Shown: in pieces, positions 36,448 through 47,730 of the stretch
How positions within the stretch are numbered: position 1 is the stretch's first letter
Layout of the letters: each line of letters begins with the position of its first letter
Assembly (NCBI GenBank): GCA_037893245.1
Contig: JBAIAA010000095.1
Coordinates: 186,001-250,000 of the forward strand
Direction: 5' to 3'
Source of the DNA: Crossaster papposus
Taxonomy: Eukaryota; Echinodermata; Asteroidea; Velatida; Solasteridae
Length of the DNA stretch: 64,000 nucleotides
Translations under genes and position numbers: made by a program
Notes under the pieces: generated by a model
The model's database searches: none
The model's input: the letters and a program-made list of their open reading frames with translations, nothing else
Told to the model about the DNA's origin: nothing

Positions 36448-38373
36448 CTAACAAACAAATGGTTTCTCACTGGTGTGAATCATTTCATGTCTCTTTAGGT
36501 TAGATTGATTTGAAAAAGATTTACCACAGGTCTCACAAACAAATGGTTTTTCACCAGTGTGAATCCTCTCATGTCCTTTAAGATGACTTCGTGTAGTAAA
36601 AGCTTTTCCACAGGTCTCACAAACAAATGGTTTCTCACCAGTGTGAATCCGCATATGTTCTTTAAGATTCGGTCGGTGAGTAAAGGATTTACCACAGGTC
36701 TCACAAACAAATGATTTCTCACCAAAGTGAATCCTCTCATGTATTTTGAGACTACTTTGTCGAGTAAAAGCTTTACCACAGGTCTCACAAACAAACGGTT
36801 TTTCACCAGTGTGAATCCTCTCATGTTCTTTAAAATGACTTCGTGTAGTAAAAGCGTTACCACAGATCTCACAAACAAATGGTTTCTCACCAGTGTGAAT
36901 CCTCTCATGTCCTTTAATATGACTTCGTGTAGTAAAAGCTTTACCACAGGTCTCACAAACAAATGGTTTCTCACCAGTGTGAATCCTCTCATGTTCTTTA
37001 AGATGACTTCGTGTAGTAAAAGCGTTACCACAGATCTCACAAACAAATGGTTTCTCACCAGAGTGAATTCTGTCATGTTTCTTTAAATCATGTCTTGTAG
37101 TAAAAGCTTTCCCACAGGTTTCACAAACAAACGGTTTCTCACCAGTGTGAATCCTCTCATGTTCTTTAAGATGACTTCGTTGAGTAAAAGCTTTACCACA
37201 GGTTTCACAAACAAATAGTTTCTCACCAGTGTGAATCCTCTCATGTCCTTTAAGATGACTTTGTTGAGTAAAAGCTTTACCACAGGTCTCACAAACAAAT
37301 GGTTTATCACCAGTATGAATCCTGTCGTGAATCTTTAAACCATTTTGGAATGTAAACGCTTTCCCACAGGTTTCACAAACAAATGGTTTCTCACCAGTGT
37401 GAATCCTCTCATGTTCTTTAAGATGACTTCGTTGAGTAAAAGCTTTACCACAGGTCTCACAAACAAATGGTTTCTCACCAGAGTGAATTCTGTCATGTTT
37501 CTTTAAATAATGTCGTGTAGTAAAAGCTTTCCCACAGGTTTCACAAACAAACGGTTTCTCACCAGTGTGAATCCTCTCATGTTCTTTAAGATGACTTCGT
37601 TGAGTAAAATCTTTACCACAGGTTTCACAAACAAATAGTTTCTCACCAGTGTGAATCCTCTCATGTCCTTTAAGATGACTTTGTTGAGTAAAAGCTTTAC
37701 CACAGGTCTCACAAACAAATGGTTTCTCACCAGTATGAATCATGTCGTGCATCTTTAAACCATTTTGGAATGTAAACGCTTTCCCACAGGTTTCACAAAC
37801 AAATGGTTTCTCACCAGAGTGAATCCTTTCATGTTCTTTAAGTTTATTTCGTTGAGTAAAAGCTTTACCACAAGTCTCACAAACAAACGGTTTCTCACCA
37901 GAGTGAATCCTCTCATGTTCTTTAAGATTACTTCGTTGAGTAAAAGCTTTACCACAGGTCTCACAAACAAATGGTTTCTCAGCAGAGTGAATCCTCTTAT
38001 CATGTTTCTTTAGACTACTTCGGCGTGTAAAACCTTGTCCACAGGTCTCACAAACAAACAGTTTCTCACCAGTGCAAACCCTCTCATGTTCCTTTGGATC
38101 ACGTTGTCGAGTAAAAGCTTTACCACAGGTCTCACAAAAAAATGGCTTCTCACCAGTGTGAATCCTCTCATCATGTCCCGTAAGATGACTCCGTGTAGTA
38201 AAAGCTTTACCACAGGTCGCACAAACAAATAATTTTTCACCAGTGTGAATCCTCTCATGTTCTTTAACTTTAAGATGACTTAATTTGGTAAAAGCTTTAC
38301 CACAGGTCTCACAATTAAGTAAAGGTTTCTCTTCCTTGTTGACCCTCTGGTGGTCATGTGTTCTTGTGTCCAT
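36448..38373 (-). CDS. C2H2 zinc-finger protein, type B, 22 fingers
   Basis: A complete 641-residue frame, [20 protein letters not shown], 22 fingers and SEKPFVC. The frame is open a further 45 codons upstream to an ATG at 38508 (MHQSRRDLKRVACS). Finger 1 reads KLSHLKVKEH: two extra residues where the DNA has TTAACTTTAA in place of TTAA (38264-38273). Fingers 2 and 4 have one extra residue before the last His (HDERIH, HDKRIH), and finger 3 ends HERVC (His to Cys). A four-finger block FQNGLK-QQSHLKG-QRSHLKE-TRHxLKK is repeated. The upstream fingers match 21577 and 53108. Expected nuclear DNA-binding protein. Confidence 0.86.
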   Translation of the reverse strand: MDTRTHDHQRVNKEEKPLLNCETCGKAFTKLSHLKVKEHERIHTGEKLFVCATCGKAFTTRSHLTGHDERIHTGEKPFFCETCGKAFTRQRDPKEHERVCTGEKLFVCETCGQGFTRRSSLKKHDKRIHSAEKPFVCETCGKAFTQRSNLKEHERIHSGEKPFVCETCGKAFTQRNKLKEHERIHSGEKPFVCETCGKAFTFQNGLKMHDMIHTGEKPFVCETCGKAFTQQSHLKGHERIHTGEKLFVCETCGKDFTQRSHLKEHERIHTGEKPFVCETCGKAFTTRHYLKKHDRIHSGEKPFVCETCGKAFTQRSHLKEHERIHTGEKPFVCETCGKAFTFQNGLKIHDRIHTGDKPFVCETCGKAFTQQSHLKGHERIHTGEKLFVCETCGKAFTQRSHLKEHERIHTGEKPFVCETCGKAFTTRHDLKKHDRIHSGEKPFVCEICGNAFTTRSHLKEHERIHTGEKPFVCETCGKAFTTRSHIKGHERIHTGEKPFVCEICGNAFTTRSHFKEHERIHTGEKPFVCETCGKAFTRQSSLKIHERIHFGEKSFVCETCGKSFTHRPNLKEHMRIHTGEKPFVCETCGKAFTTRSHLKGHERIHTGEKPFVCETCGKSFSNQSNLKRHEMIHTSEKPFVC

Positions 38374-38988
38374 TTTGTTGCAGTGTTTAGGCCGATGAAT
38401 TACTACATCAGTCTGTACCATACGTCTCAACAGATTGCTTGAGCGTGTGTTAGCGTCGTCGTCAGTGCTGCACGCTACTCTCTTCAAGTCTCTCCTTGAT
38501 TGATGCAATTAGGAAAAATAACACTCCTGTCACCAGGGCCAATCACAAACAAAACTGTTGCCATTGGTCGGAGTTAAAATAAAAACTGGAAAATCTTGTT
38601 TGTGATTGGTCTAGTACGTCATATTTGCTAATTAATAGTAGTAATAAACTCACCAGTGTATGTTGTGCTACGACCCCACAATCTGCAGAAAGATCTTGTA
38701 CTAAGTTGTAGTCAATTAAATTCAGACAGCCTCGCCAGAATTGTCTCAGTCAGTACAGCCTATTAAAGAAGAGAAAGTGAAATGGGGCGAGTTGGTAAGG
38801 GGCAAGTCGCCCAGTTGACCTATAGCCTAGGCCGAGTAATTTTTGTCACTGTAAACCAGTTAAGCCGTGTACGTTGAGGCATTGGAGAAATAATTCTTAA
38901 TCATTCTCCTCCCATCCCATCCCCCCCACCCCCCCCCCCCCCCCCCCCCCCCCCTTCCCCGAGTCCGTCCCATGCTGCTGCGCGCCAT
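38374..38988. repeat. Module delta, copy 3 (first part)
   Basis: Shortened delta: the left-end-like TTAACCATTTAGCG block is missing, and it runs straight to AGTTGTAGTCAATT and a C run (about 38923-38954). The rest of delta resumes after a stack of insertions, at 39880-40190 and 46388-46530. No gene seen. Confidence 0.6.
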
Positions 38989-38989
38989 A

Positions 38990-39289
38990 AGGTCTATTGT
39001 CGATCGGTTGATTTCAACAGGTGGCGCCCTGCGCTACGCAAGAAAGGGAGCATCGCGCGCACGGCGAACCACTCGAAAATATGTCGTCATCAAAATTCCT
39101 AAATCTAAAAAGAAGACCAACTCTCATCTCATTTGAGGGCCAGAGGTGTTGTAGTAAATAATGAAAAGTACAAAGAGCTTGCCGAGAAGGCATACCGGGT
39201 CGAAAAGCTTGGTTTAGTTGCAAAACAGCTCCCTTTGTCTGCCCATCATGCTTTGCGGTATACTTTGGGATCGCGATTAGCAATAGACC
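38990..39289. mobile_element. 300-bp inverted-repeat element with TA duplication
   Basis: Ends AGGTCTATTGTCGATC and GATTAGCAATAGACCT, bracketed by TA on each side. The delta copy at 60925 reads CGCCATGGTTGAATTTGG across this point, which is the empty site. TA duplication suggests a Tc1/mariner-type MITE. Confidence 0.72.
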
Positions 39290-39323
39290 TTATGCCTGGT
39301 TGAATTTGGTCTACATGTAACTT

Positions 39324-39879
39324 AGTCCCACTAGTGTGCCCCCGGTATACTGCGATATACAGGGTCACACATCGGCACATGCTAAAATTGGTTGAAAACT
39401 TTGCTTTTTCGTGCGCACTCTGTGCGAGGAATTGTGGAGTCGCAATTATACTGGGTGTATTCTCTAATCTCTCAGCTATTACTATCTGGAATTGCGCTTA
39501 ATCTTACCTTCAAAATTTCGAGAAATTTGGGCATCTTTTTTTCAGTCGAACCGAGTGCAACGCGCAGTTAAGGCTGGATTATAATCCAATGACCCGTGAC
39601 ATCATTTGACTGAGTGTGCAAAGCGCAGCTGGAGGGCGCTTCACGAGTTGAGATGCTACGGCTGTTTTGTGTTGCATTTAACCTCCAAACAAGGTATAAT
39701 GTTATCATGAACAGGGTTGCGTTCCATGCCCATAAAATACGAGTAAATATACTTGGCAAATCCATTGCACACGAAACAGCCGTCGCATCCAACCAATTTT
39801 TCAACCAATTTTAGCATGTGCCGATGTGTGTGACCCTGTATATCGCAGTATACCGGGGGCACACTAGTATAGTGGGACT
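39324..39879. mobile_element. Element with about 90-base terminal inverted repeats
   Basis: The left arm AGTCCCACTAGTGTGCCCCC...GCTAAAATTGGTTGAAAA is mirrored at 39790-39879. The middle (about 380 bases) has no convincing frame. It is absent from the delta copy near 60940. Superfamily unknown. Confidence 0.75.
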
Positions 39880-40190
39880 ACATGTATTGTAACTGTAACT
39901 TTAATAGACACGGTCGTATAACGCCACGTTCACGAGTCTAAATCTACACCATTCTTATAAAAGATACATTCACAAATAAAACCTGCAGTAGTATACCATT
40001 ACCAAGTACATCATGTATAAGCGCATACAAACTGCAAGGTCCACCTAACTGATGAAAATTACGGAAAAGGTACGACCATGGGAGAAGGAATCGCAACACC
40101 AAGAACGAAACGCCGATAATGACAGCGCCCTCTATATAGTTTCTTGTTATTATACGAGTGGGATTTTTCACATGAAGCAGTATATACCAG

Positions 40191-40640
40191 GGGTGCGTTC
40201 CACTCCAGCGAACGTTGCCAACGTTGGCCAACGTTAGCGTTGTTCGCGTGAGTGGAACGCAATGTGCGCCAATTATGTTGGCCAACGTTAGCGAAAACGG
40301 CGAACGACATTCCGAGCTGTTCGCTGTTGGCCAGTGACGTATTTTAATGATGGCGAAGCGGTTAGCAGACGGCAGGGTTACTTTCACGGTTTTGATTTAC
40401 GTTTTATACTTTTCGTTATAAACGGTGGATTGTTTTGAGCATTCACAGGGATCTTTTAAAGAAAAATAATGAGTTGGACAAAAAGCAGCGAACCAAACGA
40501 TGTCACTTTCACTGGGCGCCGCCATTTTGAAAACGTAGTTTTTAAAATATCGTTCCACTTCAACTATAAACGCCAACTCAAAACGTTGGCGAACGTTCGC
40601 GCAAACAGTTCGCGTAGAGTTCTTGCGTTTTAGACCGTCA
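40191..40640. mobile_element. CAGGGGTGCG-ended inverted-repeat element, copy 1
   Basis: Starts CAGGGGTGCGTTCCACTCC, with internal inverted motifs (GCGAACGTTGCCAACG and, near the right side, CGTTGGCGAACGTTCGCGC). A second copy is at 41930-42383. The start resembles hAT-type ends (CAGNGGT). It is followed directly by an LTR-retrotransposon fragment, which separates it from its downstream part at 41749-41929. Confidence 0.6.
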
Positions 40641-40654
40641 ATAACCGTCGTACG

Positions 40655-41748
40655 CAAGCCTAGGCTCGTACTGGTCGGGACACAAGGTTGGGTTTTGGTT
40701 CAGCCGACGTCGTACTACCTGACGTATGATCAGAGCGTTCGGGGTTCGAACTTTGTGTCGTCTGCTCGACACTGTGATCATCAGCTGTAGATGAGTCCGA
40801 AGGAGAACTTGATGGCATCGCCTCATCAGAGATAATATCGAGTGGTCCTTGGGCAGGTTCACTCTCCTCTGGGCTGGGGACTGGTACATCACTGACGGGT
40901 GATACTGGCTCCGGTGCGGTTACTTCAGGGGTGAACACCGCAGCATCCGGGTTAAGACTGAGGGACTTCCTAGGAGCAGGCGTAGGACGAAGAACATAAA
41001 AGTTGTCTTCTGAAATGTCAGAATCCAAGGCATCGGCCATATCATCCGCTGGGTCGGGAAGTGGCCGTCTCACAGGGCGTCTTCGCCGAGGCTTAGGCTG
41101 GGGTCGCACCCTCTCACTGGGTATCTCATCATCAGGGGGATGAATCCACAAGGAAGTAGCAAGTTACGATGGAGAGTCCTACTTGGGCCATCGTCAGTAT
41201 ATAGTCGGGCTGACTACATAGACAGGCATGTCGGGGCTCACTCTCCGTGTCACTTGGTAGACAATCTTGCTCCAACGGTCGGAAAGTTTGTGTTTTCCCT
41301 TAAGGCCGACGTTTCTGACGAGAACTCGGTCTCCTTCCCGGAGTGCATTGTCCCGTACGGCTTTGTCGTACCTTGCCTTGTACCGCTGTGCTGTCTTCTC
41401 CATGACGGCCGAAGCGAGTTCATATGTGCCCGCCGGAGTCTCTCCTTCAACTCGACAGCGTACTGGTCGTGGTTCTTGTCACTCTGTTGCCCTGGCAACC
41501 CAAACTGAACATCAATGGGTAGGCGGGGGTCACGTCCAAACATTAAGAAATATGGAGAGACACCAGTGGACACATGTTTGGTACAATTGTAGGCGTGCAC
41601 CAAGGGGCCAACATGGAGTCTCCACTTCTTCTTCTGTTCATCCTCAAGGGTGCCCGCATGCTGAGCAGCGTCTGGTTAAAACGCTCACACTGGCCGTTCC
41701 CTTGAGGATGATAGGACGTGGTCCTGGTCTTTTTGATTCCAGAGACAG
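40655..41748 (-). mobile_element. LTR retrotransposon fossil (Ty3/Gypsy type), integrase 3' fragment
   Basis: A fragment on the - strand carrying the end of the integrase core (phrase SYHPQGNGQCERFNQTL), the downstream region with SPYFLMFGRDPRLPIDV, and a Pro/Ser/Asp-rich C-terminal tail. Gag, protease, reverse transcriptase and both LTRs are absent. It is broken, with at least two or three disruptions, and sits inside an inverted-repeat DNA element. Age: clearly decayed but still recognisable. Confidence 0.8.
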
Positions 41749-43932
41749 CAATCAGCACTTGCGAGTGTTCATGAGGTCAGTGGTGCTTGCGTTCCATCCA
41801 ATGAACTGTCGGCACTGTACCTTGGCTTGTTGTTATTCGTAATAAGGCCTGGCATACGATATACATGATTATTCTAATTATTAGTATATACACGCCCTCC
41901 TCCCGCTGGTGACTGACACGCCAGGGGTGCGTTCCACTCCAGCGAACGTTGCCAACGTTGGCCAACGTTAGCGTTGTTCGCGTGAGTGGAACGCAATGTG
42001 CGCCAACTATGTTGGCCAACGTTAGCGAAAACGGCGAACGACATTCCGAGCTGTTTGCTGTTGGCCAGTGACGTATTTGCGGTTAGCAGACGGCAGGGTT
42101 CTTTTCACGGTTTTTATTTACGTTTTATACTTTTCGTTATAAACGGTGGATTGTTTTGAGCATTCACAGGGATCTTTTAAAGAAAAATAATGAGTTGGAC
42201 AAAAGCAGCGAACCAAACGATGTCACTTTCACTGGGCGCCGCCATTTTGAAAACGTAGTTTTTAAAATATCGTTCCACTTCAACTAACGCCAACTCAAAA
42301 CGTTGGCGAACGTTCGCGCAAACAGTTCGCGTAAGTAGGGTTCTTGCGTTTTAGACCGTCAATAACCGTCCTACGCAAGCCCAGCCAATCAGCACTTGCG
42401 AGTGTTCATGAGGTCAGCGGTGCTTGCGTTCCATCCAATGAACTGTCGGCACTGTACCCTAGCTTGTTGTTATTCGTAATAAGGCCTGGCATACGATATA
42501 CATGATTATTCTAATTATTAGTATATACACGCCCTCCTTCCGCTGGCGACTGACACTCCAGATGTTTACAATGGCGCTTACAATGACGCCCGGCCCGCTT
42601 CTATTGTTAAAAGGTTCAATGGGATACGTACATGTACCGTATACATGGCGGGAATTTCAATGGGGTATTTTCAACATGCGGGTTGTAATTGAGAGGATCA
42701 AACCACTTTAAATGCAGGGAACACACAGGCCTGGTAATCACTTACACAAAGTATGGGGTATATAAACCAGCTTCCAGAGGGGGTGTTTGTCCCTAATGAA
42801 TATTAGTGCCGTCCACGCAAATTTTTTTATTACCGTCAGAGGTACCAAAACGCGGATGCCTTAAACTGGTGTATTCCATTTCCACCCCAGAGATAGAAAA
42901 GGGGTATATTAACTCTCACATCAGAACCCATAAACGTGCACCGTGACCCACCCCCAAACATAACGTAAAATGGGGCAACTTTGTCATGCTGGGTAACTTT
43001 GGCCACTACATGCAAAAAACAATCTTTTGTTGATGATTTTACTTGTATTTTTGGACATGGTTTTTATTATTTATGTAAATGATCAAAAAAAGAGTTGAAA
43101 AATAACATCCAACTGGATTTTATGTGATATTTTAGAAATGTTTGTCCCCAAACGATCTGACCAAAGTTACCCTAACCCTGAATTTCCTTTAATGAGTATA
43201 AAACGTACAATACGCTTCCGGAAAATTATTTAACTCATTGTGTGTAACGAGGGCAATCGTCAATTTTAGCTTTTCAGAAAATTCTGGTGTGTTTAAGATA
43301 TCAAATCGATTTTTATTTGTATTTTGTTTGTGTGCAAACGGATTTTATTTACGGTCAAAAAATGTTTGTTGGCTCAAACTCAACTCTATTGTAAAACATA
43401 ACACGGAAAATATAACATTATTGTTTAATATGCAAAAATATATTCTAAATTGTCTGAAAATATTGACCAAGGTTTCCCATTTTACGGTACAATGTCCACC
43501 AAACTGATACTGCGTAAGCAACGAGCAGTCGTTCGTGTTCCCTGCAATTGAAATGGTTTGATCCTGACAACCTGCATGTTGAAAATACCATTGAAATTCC
43601 CGCCACGTACGTATCCTATTGTACCTAGCCTTGTAACAATAGAAGCAGGGATCAGTCCTTGCAAACGCCATTGTCCAGGTACATATCTGGCGTGTTGGTC
43701 ACGCGACCAGCGGGGGGAGGGTGTGTCTACTTATGATTATAATAATCATGTAGATCGTGTGCCAGACCTTATTATGAATAACAATAAGCTACGGTACAGT
43801 CCCAATAGTTCATTGGATGGAACGCAAGCCCCGCTGATCGCACGAACACTCGCATGTGCTGATTGGCTAGTCTTGCGTACAACGGTAATTTACGGTCTAA
43901 AACGCACGAACTCTACTGGAACGCACCCCTGA
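41749..43932. mobile_element. CAGGGGTGCG element with long inverted arms, copy 2
   Basis: Starts with CAATCAGCACTTGCGAG...GACTGACAC (41749-41929), then a second CAGGGGTGCGTTCCACT start at 41930, the same CAATCAGC block at 42384-42556, a middle of about 1.1 kb, and the inverse of the block (43700-43932) ending AGTGGAACGCACCCCTG-like. Inner arms are also inverted (TTTCAACATGCGGGTTG near 42670, its inverse near 43565). The middle carries AATGGGGCAACTTTG, has a weak 89-residue frame at 43238-43507 and no known domain. Confidence 0.55.
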
Positions 43933-45203
43933 TGTGTACAATGGCGCTTACAATGCAATGACGCCCGGTCGGCTTCTATTGTTAAACGGTTCAATGGGAT
44001 ACGTATGTACATGTACTGTACATGGCGGGAATTTCAATAGGGTATTTTCAACATGCGGGTTGTAATTGTGAGGATCAAACCACTTTAAATGCAGGAAACA
44101 CATAGGCCTGGTAATTACTTACACCAAGTATAGAGTATATAAACCAGCTTCCAGAGGGGATGTTTGTCCCTAATAATTATTAGTGCCGTCCACGCAAAAA
44201 ACTTTTTTGTATTACCGTCAGACATACCAAAACGCGGATGCCTTAAGTTAACTGGTGTATTCTATTTCCACCCCAGAGATAGAAAAGGGGTATATATTAA
44301 CTCTCACATCAGAACCAATAAACGTGCACCGTGACCCACCCCCAAACATAACGTAAAATGGGGCAACTTGTTCATGTTCAAAAAACAATCTTTTGTTGAT
44401 GATTTTACTTGTATTTTTGTATTTGGTTTTTATTATTTATGTAAATAAGAGTTGAAAAATAACATCAAACTGGATTTTATGTGATTTTTTTAGAAAGGTT
44501 TTTCCCCAAACGATCTGACCAAAGTTGCCCTAACCCTGAATTTCTTTAAATGATTATAAAACGTACAATACGCTTCCGGAAACTTATTCAACTCATTGTG
44601 TTTAAAAAGGGCAATCGTCAATTTTAGCTTTTCAGAAAATTCTGGGGTGTTTGAGCAATCGAATGGATTTTTATTTGTAGTTTTTTTGTGTGCAAACGGA
44701 TTTTGTTTACGGTCAAAAATGTTTGTTGGCTCAAACCCAACTCTATTGTAAAACATAACACGGAAAATATAACATTATTGTTTAATATGCAGAAAATATT
44801 TGTAAATTGTCTGAAAATATTGACTAAGGTTTCCCATTTTACGGTACAATGTCCACCACACTGACTGCGTGAGCAACGAGCAGTCGTTCGTGTTCCCTGC
44901 ATTTAAATGGTTTGATCCCGACAACCTGCATGTTGAAAGTACATGTACATATCTGTCGTGTCAGTCATGCGACCGGGGGGGGGGGGGGGGGGGGGTGTAT
45001 ACTAATGATTATAATAATCATGTAGATCGTATGCCAGACCTTATTATGAATAACAATAAGCTACGGTACAGTCCCAATAGTTCATTTGATGGAACGCAAG
45101 CACTGCTGACCTCACGAACACTCGCATGTGCTGATTGGCTAGTCTTGCGTACAACGGTAATTTACGGTCTAAAACGCACGAACTCTAGTGGAACGCACCC
45201 CTG
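43933..45203. repeat. Tandem duplicate of the element middle plus right arm
   Basis: Repeats 42557-43932 head to tail (about 85-90 percent alike by eye), ending at the same CACCCCTG. A G run of about 20 bases lies at 44977-44996. Confidence 0.7.
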
Positions 45204-45210
45204 ATGAAAA

Positions 45211-46387
45211 TTAGCCTCTGTCATGAAATGACGAAAATCAACCGAAGAGGGCGTTTTGCGGAAATTTGTCAATATGGCTCCCGAGCTCTCGCGTAAGACT
45301 AACGTAATTAGCTATACCATGGAGGAAAGACAACATATACATGTAGTTAGCTTTTGCGGGGAAATACTTAATAAAAAAATGGCCAATCATAAAACTAGAT
45401 TTGCTTTCCTGCACTTGAAAAGACCCGCCGTGTATTTAAGCTCCTTAGAAAACCGGTTAAGCCCAACATTTTAACAATTTTTTGTTCCAGTGGCACTGAA
45501 CTGAACCTTTATTTGAATGCCATATATTTGAATGCCATACAGTAAACAAATTCTGGGGCCAATTCATACAAGCAATATTCTTTTTGCATTTTTAATTTTT
45601 TTTTTGGACATCAAATATAAATTTGGGGCTTTACACACACGCACTTTGTTTACATAATTACTATGGACGTTAAACCTCAACATTCCTGATCCTGCAATGC
45701 TAATTTAAAAACCAACCAGTTTTAAATACTGTCCCATTAAATGTAGACGCCTGTGAAATCTAATATCTTTCACCCTTTTATTGACTGAAACCTTACATGG
45801 GTCATAAATGACATTTACTATAAAAAGAAGTTCGTAAATATAAACTTGGATTTTCCAAGAATTATTCAATTGCGCCAAGACTTAGGGAATACTCGGTCGA
45901 TTGTGTGCCAAACTTTCTGGACGCCACCGTTTGTTTGTTTTTCGGACTAAGTTTACACGTAAATTGTTAAGGGTAAATAGCAAGCATTAATAACATTAAC
46001 ATGGTAAATGTACAATGAATTTGCAGTTTGTCAACAAAGAAGTTTGGCAACATTGCATGAGGAAAGTCGGCCCAACATTAACTGTTTATAAACAATGTAA
46101 ACGTCGAAGTACAGCTATAGCTACGCACGTACGTATAGCACAGCACACTTTCACCAACTGACCAATTTTTCAGTCGCTGTTTCTTTCTCTTTCGTAATTT
46201 TACGGTTTTGGATGACATTTAGCCTTATGCCTACGGTTTATTCTTCCGAAATAACCACAGCCTTTAGAGCTTCGTCGTAAGCCATTAAGTTCTGACATTG
46301 ACGACACACGTGTTGCTGTTGTTAAGCGCCGCCATCTTCACAATTTTCCGCGCGTTGACCTTTTAGAAAGGTCATGACAGAGGCTAA
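45211..46387. mobile_element. 1.2-kb element with TTAGCCTCTGTCATGA ends
   Basis: Inverted ends TTAGCCTCTGTCATGA, with TTA following on the right (46388-46390). Sibling deltas read GATGAAAATTACGGC, so the site is TTA, as for PIF/Harbinger (TWA). The 72-residue frame at 45256-45474 matches nothing I recognise. Confidence 0.68.
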
Positions 46388-46389
46388 TT

Positions 46390-47173
46390 ACGGCAAAACT
46401 ACGACCAACACAATAGAGAACGAAACGCCGATGAAGACAGCGCCCTCTATATATAGTTTATTTTTATTATACGAGTGGAATTCTTTAATATGAAGCAAAG
46501 AGAAAAATAATGACACCAGGCGCGAACTGGTTAATGGAATTTGTCTGTGTCACATTTCGTTGTTTTTAAAATTGATCCACATACACCGTGTCCCAAAGAT
46601 CAAGGTTTGACCCCGGTGAAGAATTTTAAACGAAGCTGGAGCAAAAAGTAACATATAAGAACATGAATACAAACAAAACACAATATCTGCCAGGAATTGA
46701 TCATTAGTATATTTTCTATTTTAATTCCATTATTCCCCACAACTACAGACAAACTTGTAATTATAAATAAACAAACTGTGATAAGTTGAAATAATTGTTA
46801 ACAATTTAAAGGGTCTACTGTAATGTGTTTTTTGTGTTTTTTATTAGCTTAAATAAACGATTATATTTGAATGAGTGATTTCTAGACTCCAGTAAATAAG
46901 TTATTAATTTGAATAACAAATATGAGAAAAACAATCATAAAGTGTTTTGGGAAATGGCCCCGCCCCTAGAATGGTACATGCACCTCATTGGCATTGAATG
47001 AAAATGTGCATAATCGTGACGTACATTTGGGAACTCGTTGGCCGGCCAATAGGAGCTACAGCGGCCGTGCTGCTACGTATACGTACGCACGTGCAATCGA
47101 TGCAGAATCATTCATTCCACTGCAGTTAGTTCGATCATCGATTAGTTCTGGATTTTCTTCATTCTTCAAAAAA
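46390..47173. repeat. Delta end and module alpha of unit 8
   Basis: The delta tail to the lone end at 46519-46534, then alpha up to the THAP start. Same content as 25790-26492. No other gene. Confidence 0.7.
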
Positions 47174-47251
47174 ATGTCAGCCAGATGTGTTGCTGCAGGT
47201 TGCGGCAACACCAATAAAGCTGGTGTTAGCTACATACATTTCCAATCATAA
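47174..47251 (+). pseudogene. THAP-domain N-terminal half, module 8, shortened
   Basis: MSARCVAAGCGNTNKAGVS, then YIHFQS and stop. The codons for MHTFP are altered by a small deletion, which supports these frames being relics without constraint. Confidence 0.55.
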
Positions 47252-47730
47252 ACTCCCAATCATCATTAATAAACTAAGTTGGATTAATTGCCAGCACTAA
47301 GCATTTTGGCAATGTTTTCCATATGTAACCTGATACGTCAAAATCAGGCAAAAAGTCAATTTTGAGTTATCACATTTCCCAGCAAAACCTTGCTCTTTCA
47401 AATGCCAATTTGCTCTTGTAATTATTCCAAAGCTAAGCTATTAAATTTTGAAATCTGTATTTTTTTTGGTCAATTCTGAACAAAATCTTGAACAAAGTGT
47501 CATTTTTGTGAAAAATCTTGCCTCTCTAAAAGTGTTTTAAAAATACTTTTGGGATAAAATTCCAGTTTGCCATTTTGCAGCTGTTTCTCCATTCGTAGCT
47601 CAGCCCTGCCTGATTTTGGCATACCACATTACATGTATACATTGCTAACGTGCCATTACTTTGAGGGGAAGAGCTTTTACACTGGTCGCTCACCGAGATT
47701 GCCTTGCCCAATAAAGACTTTTCCACAGAT

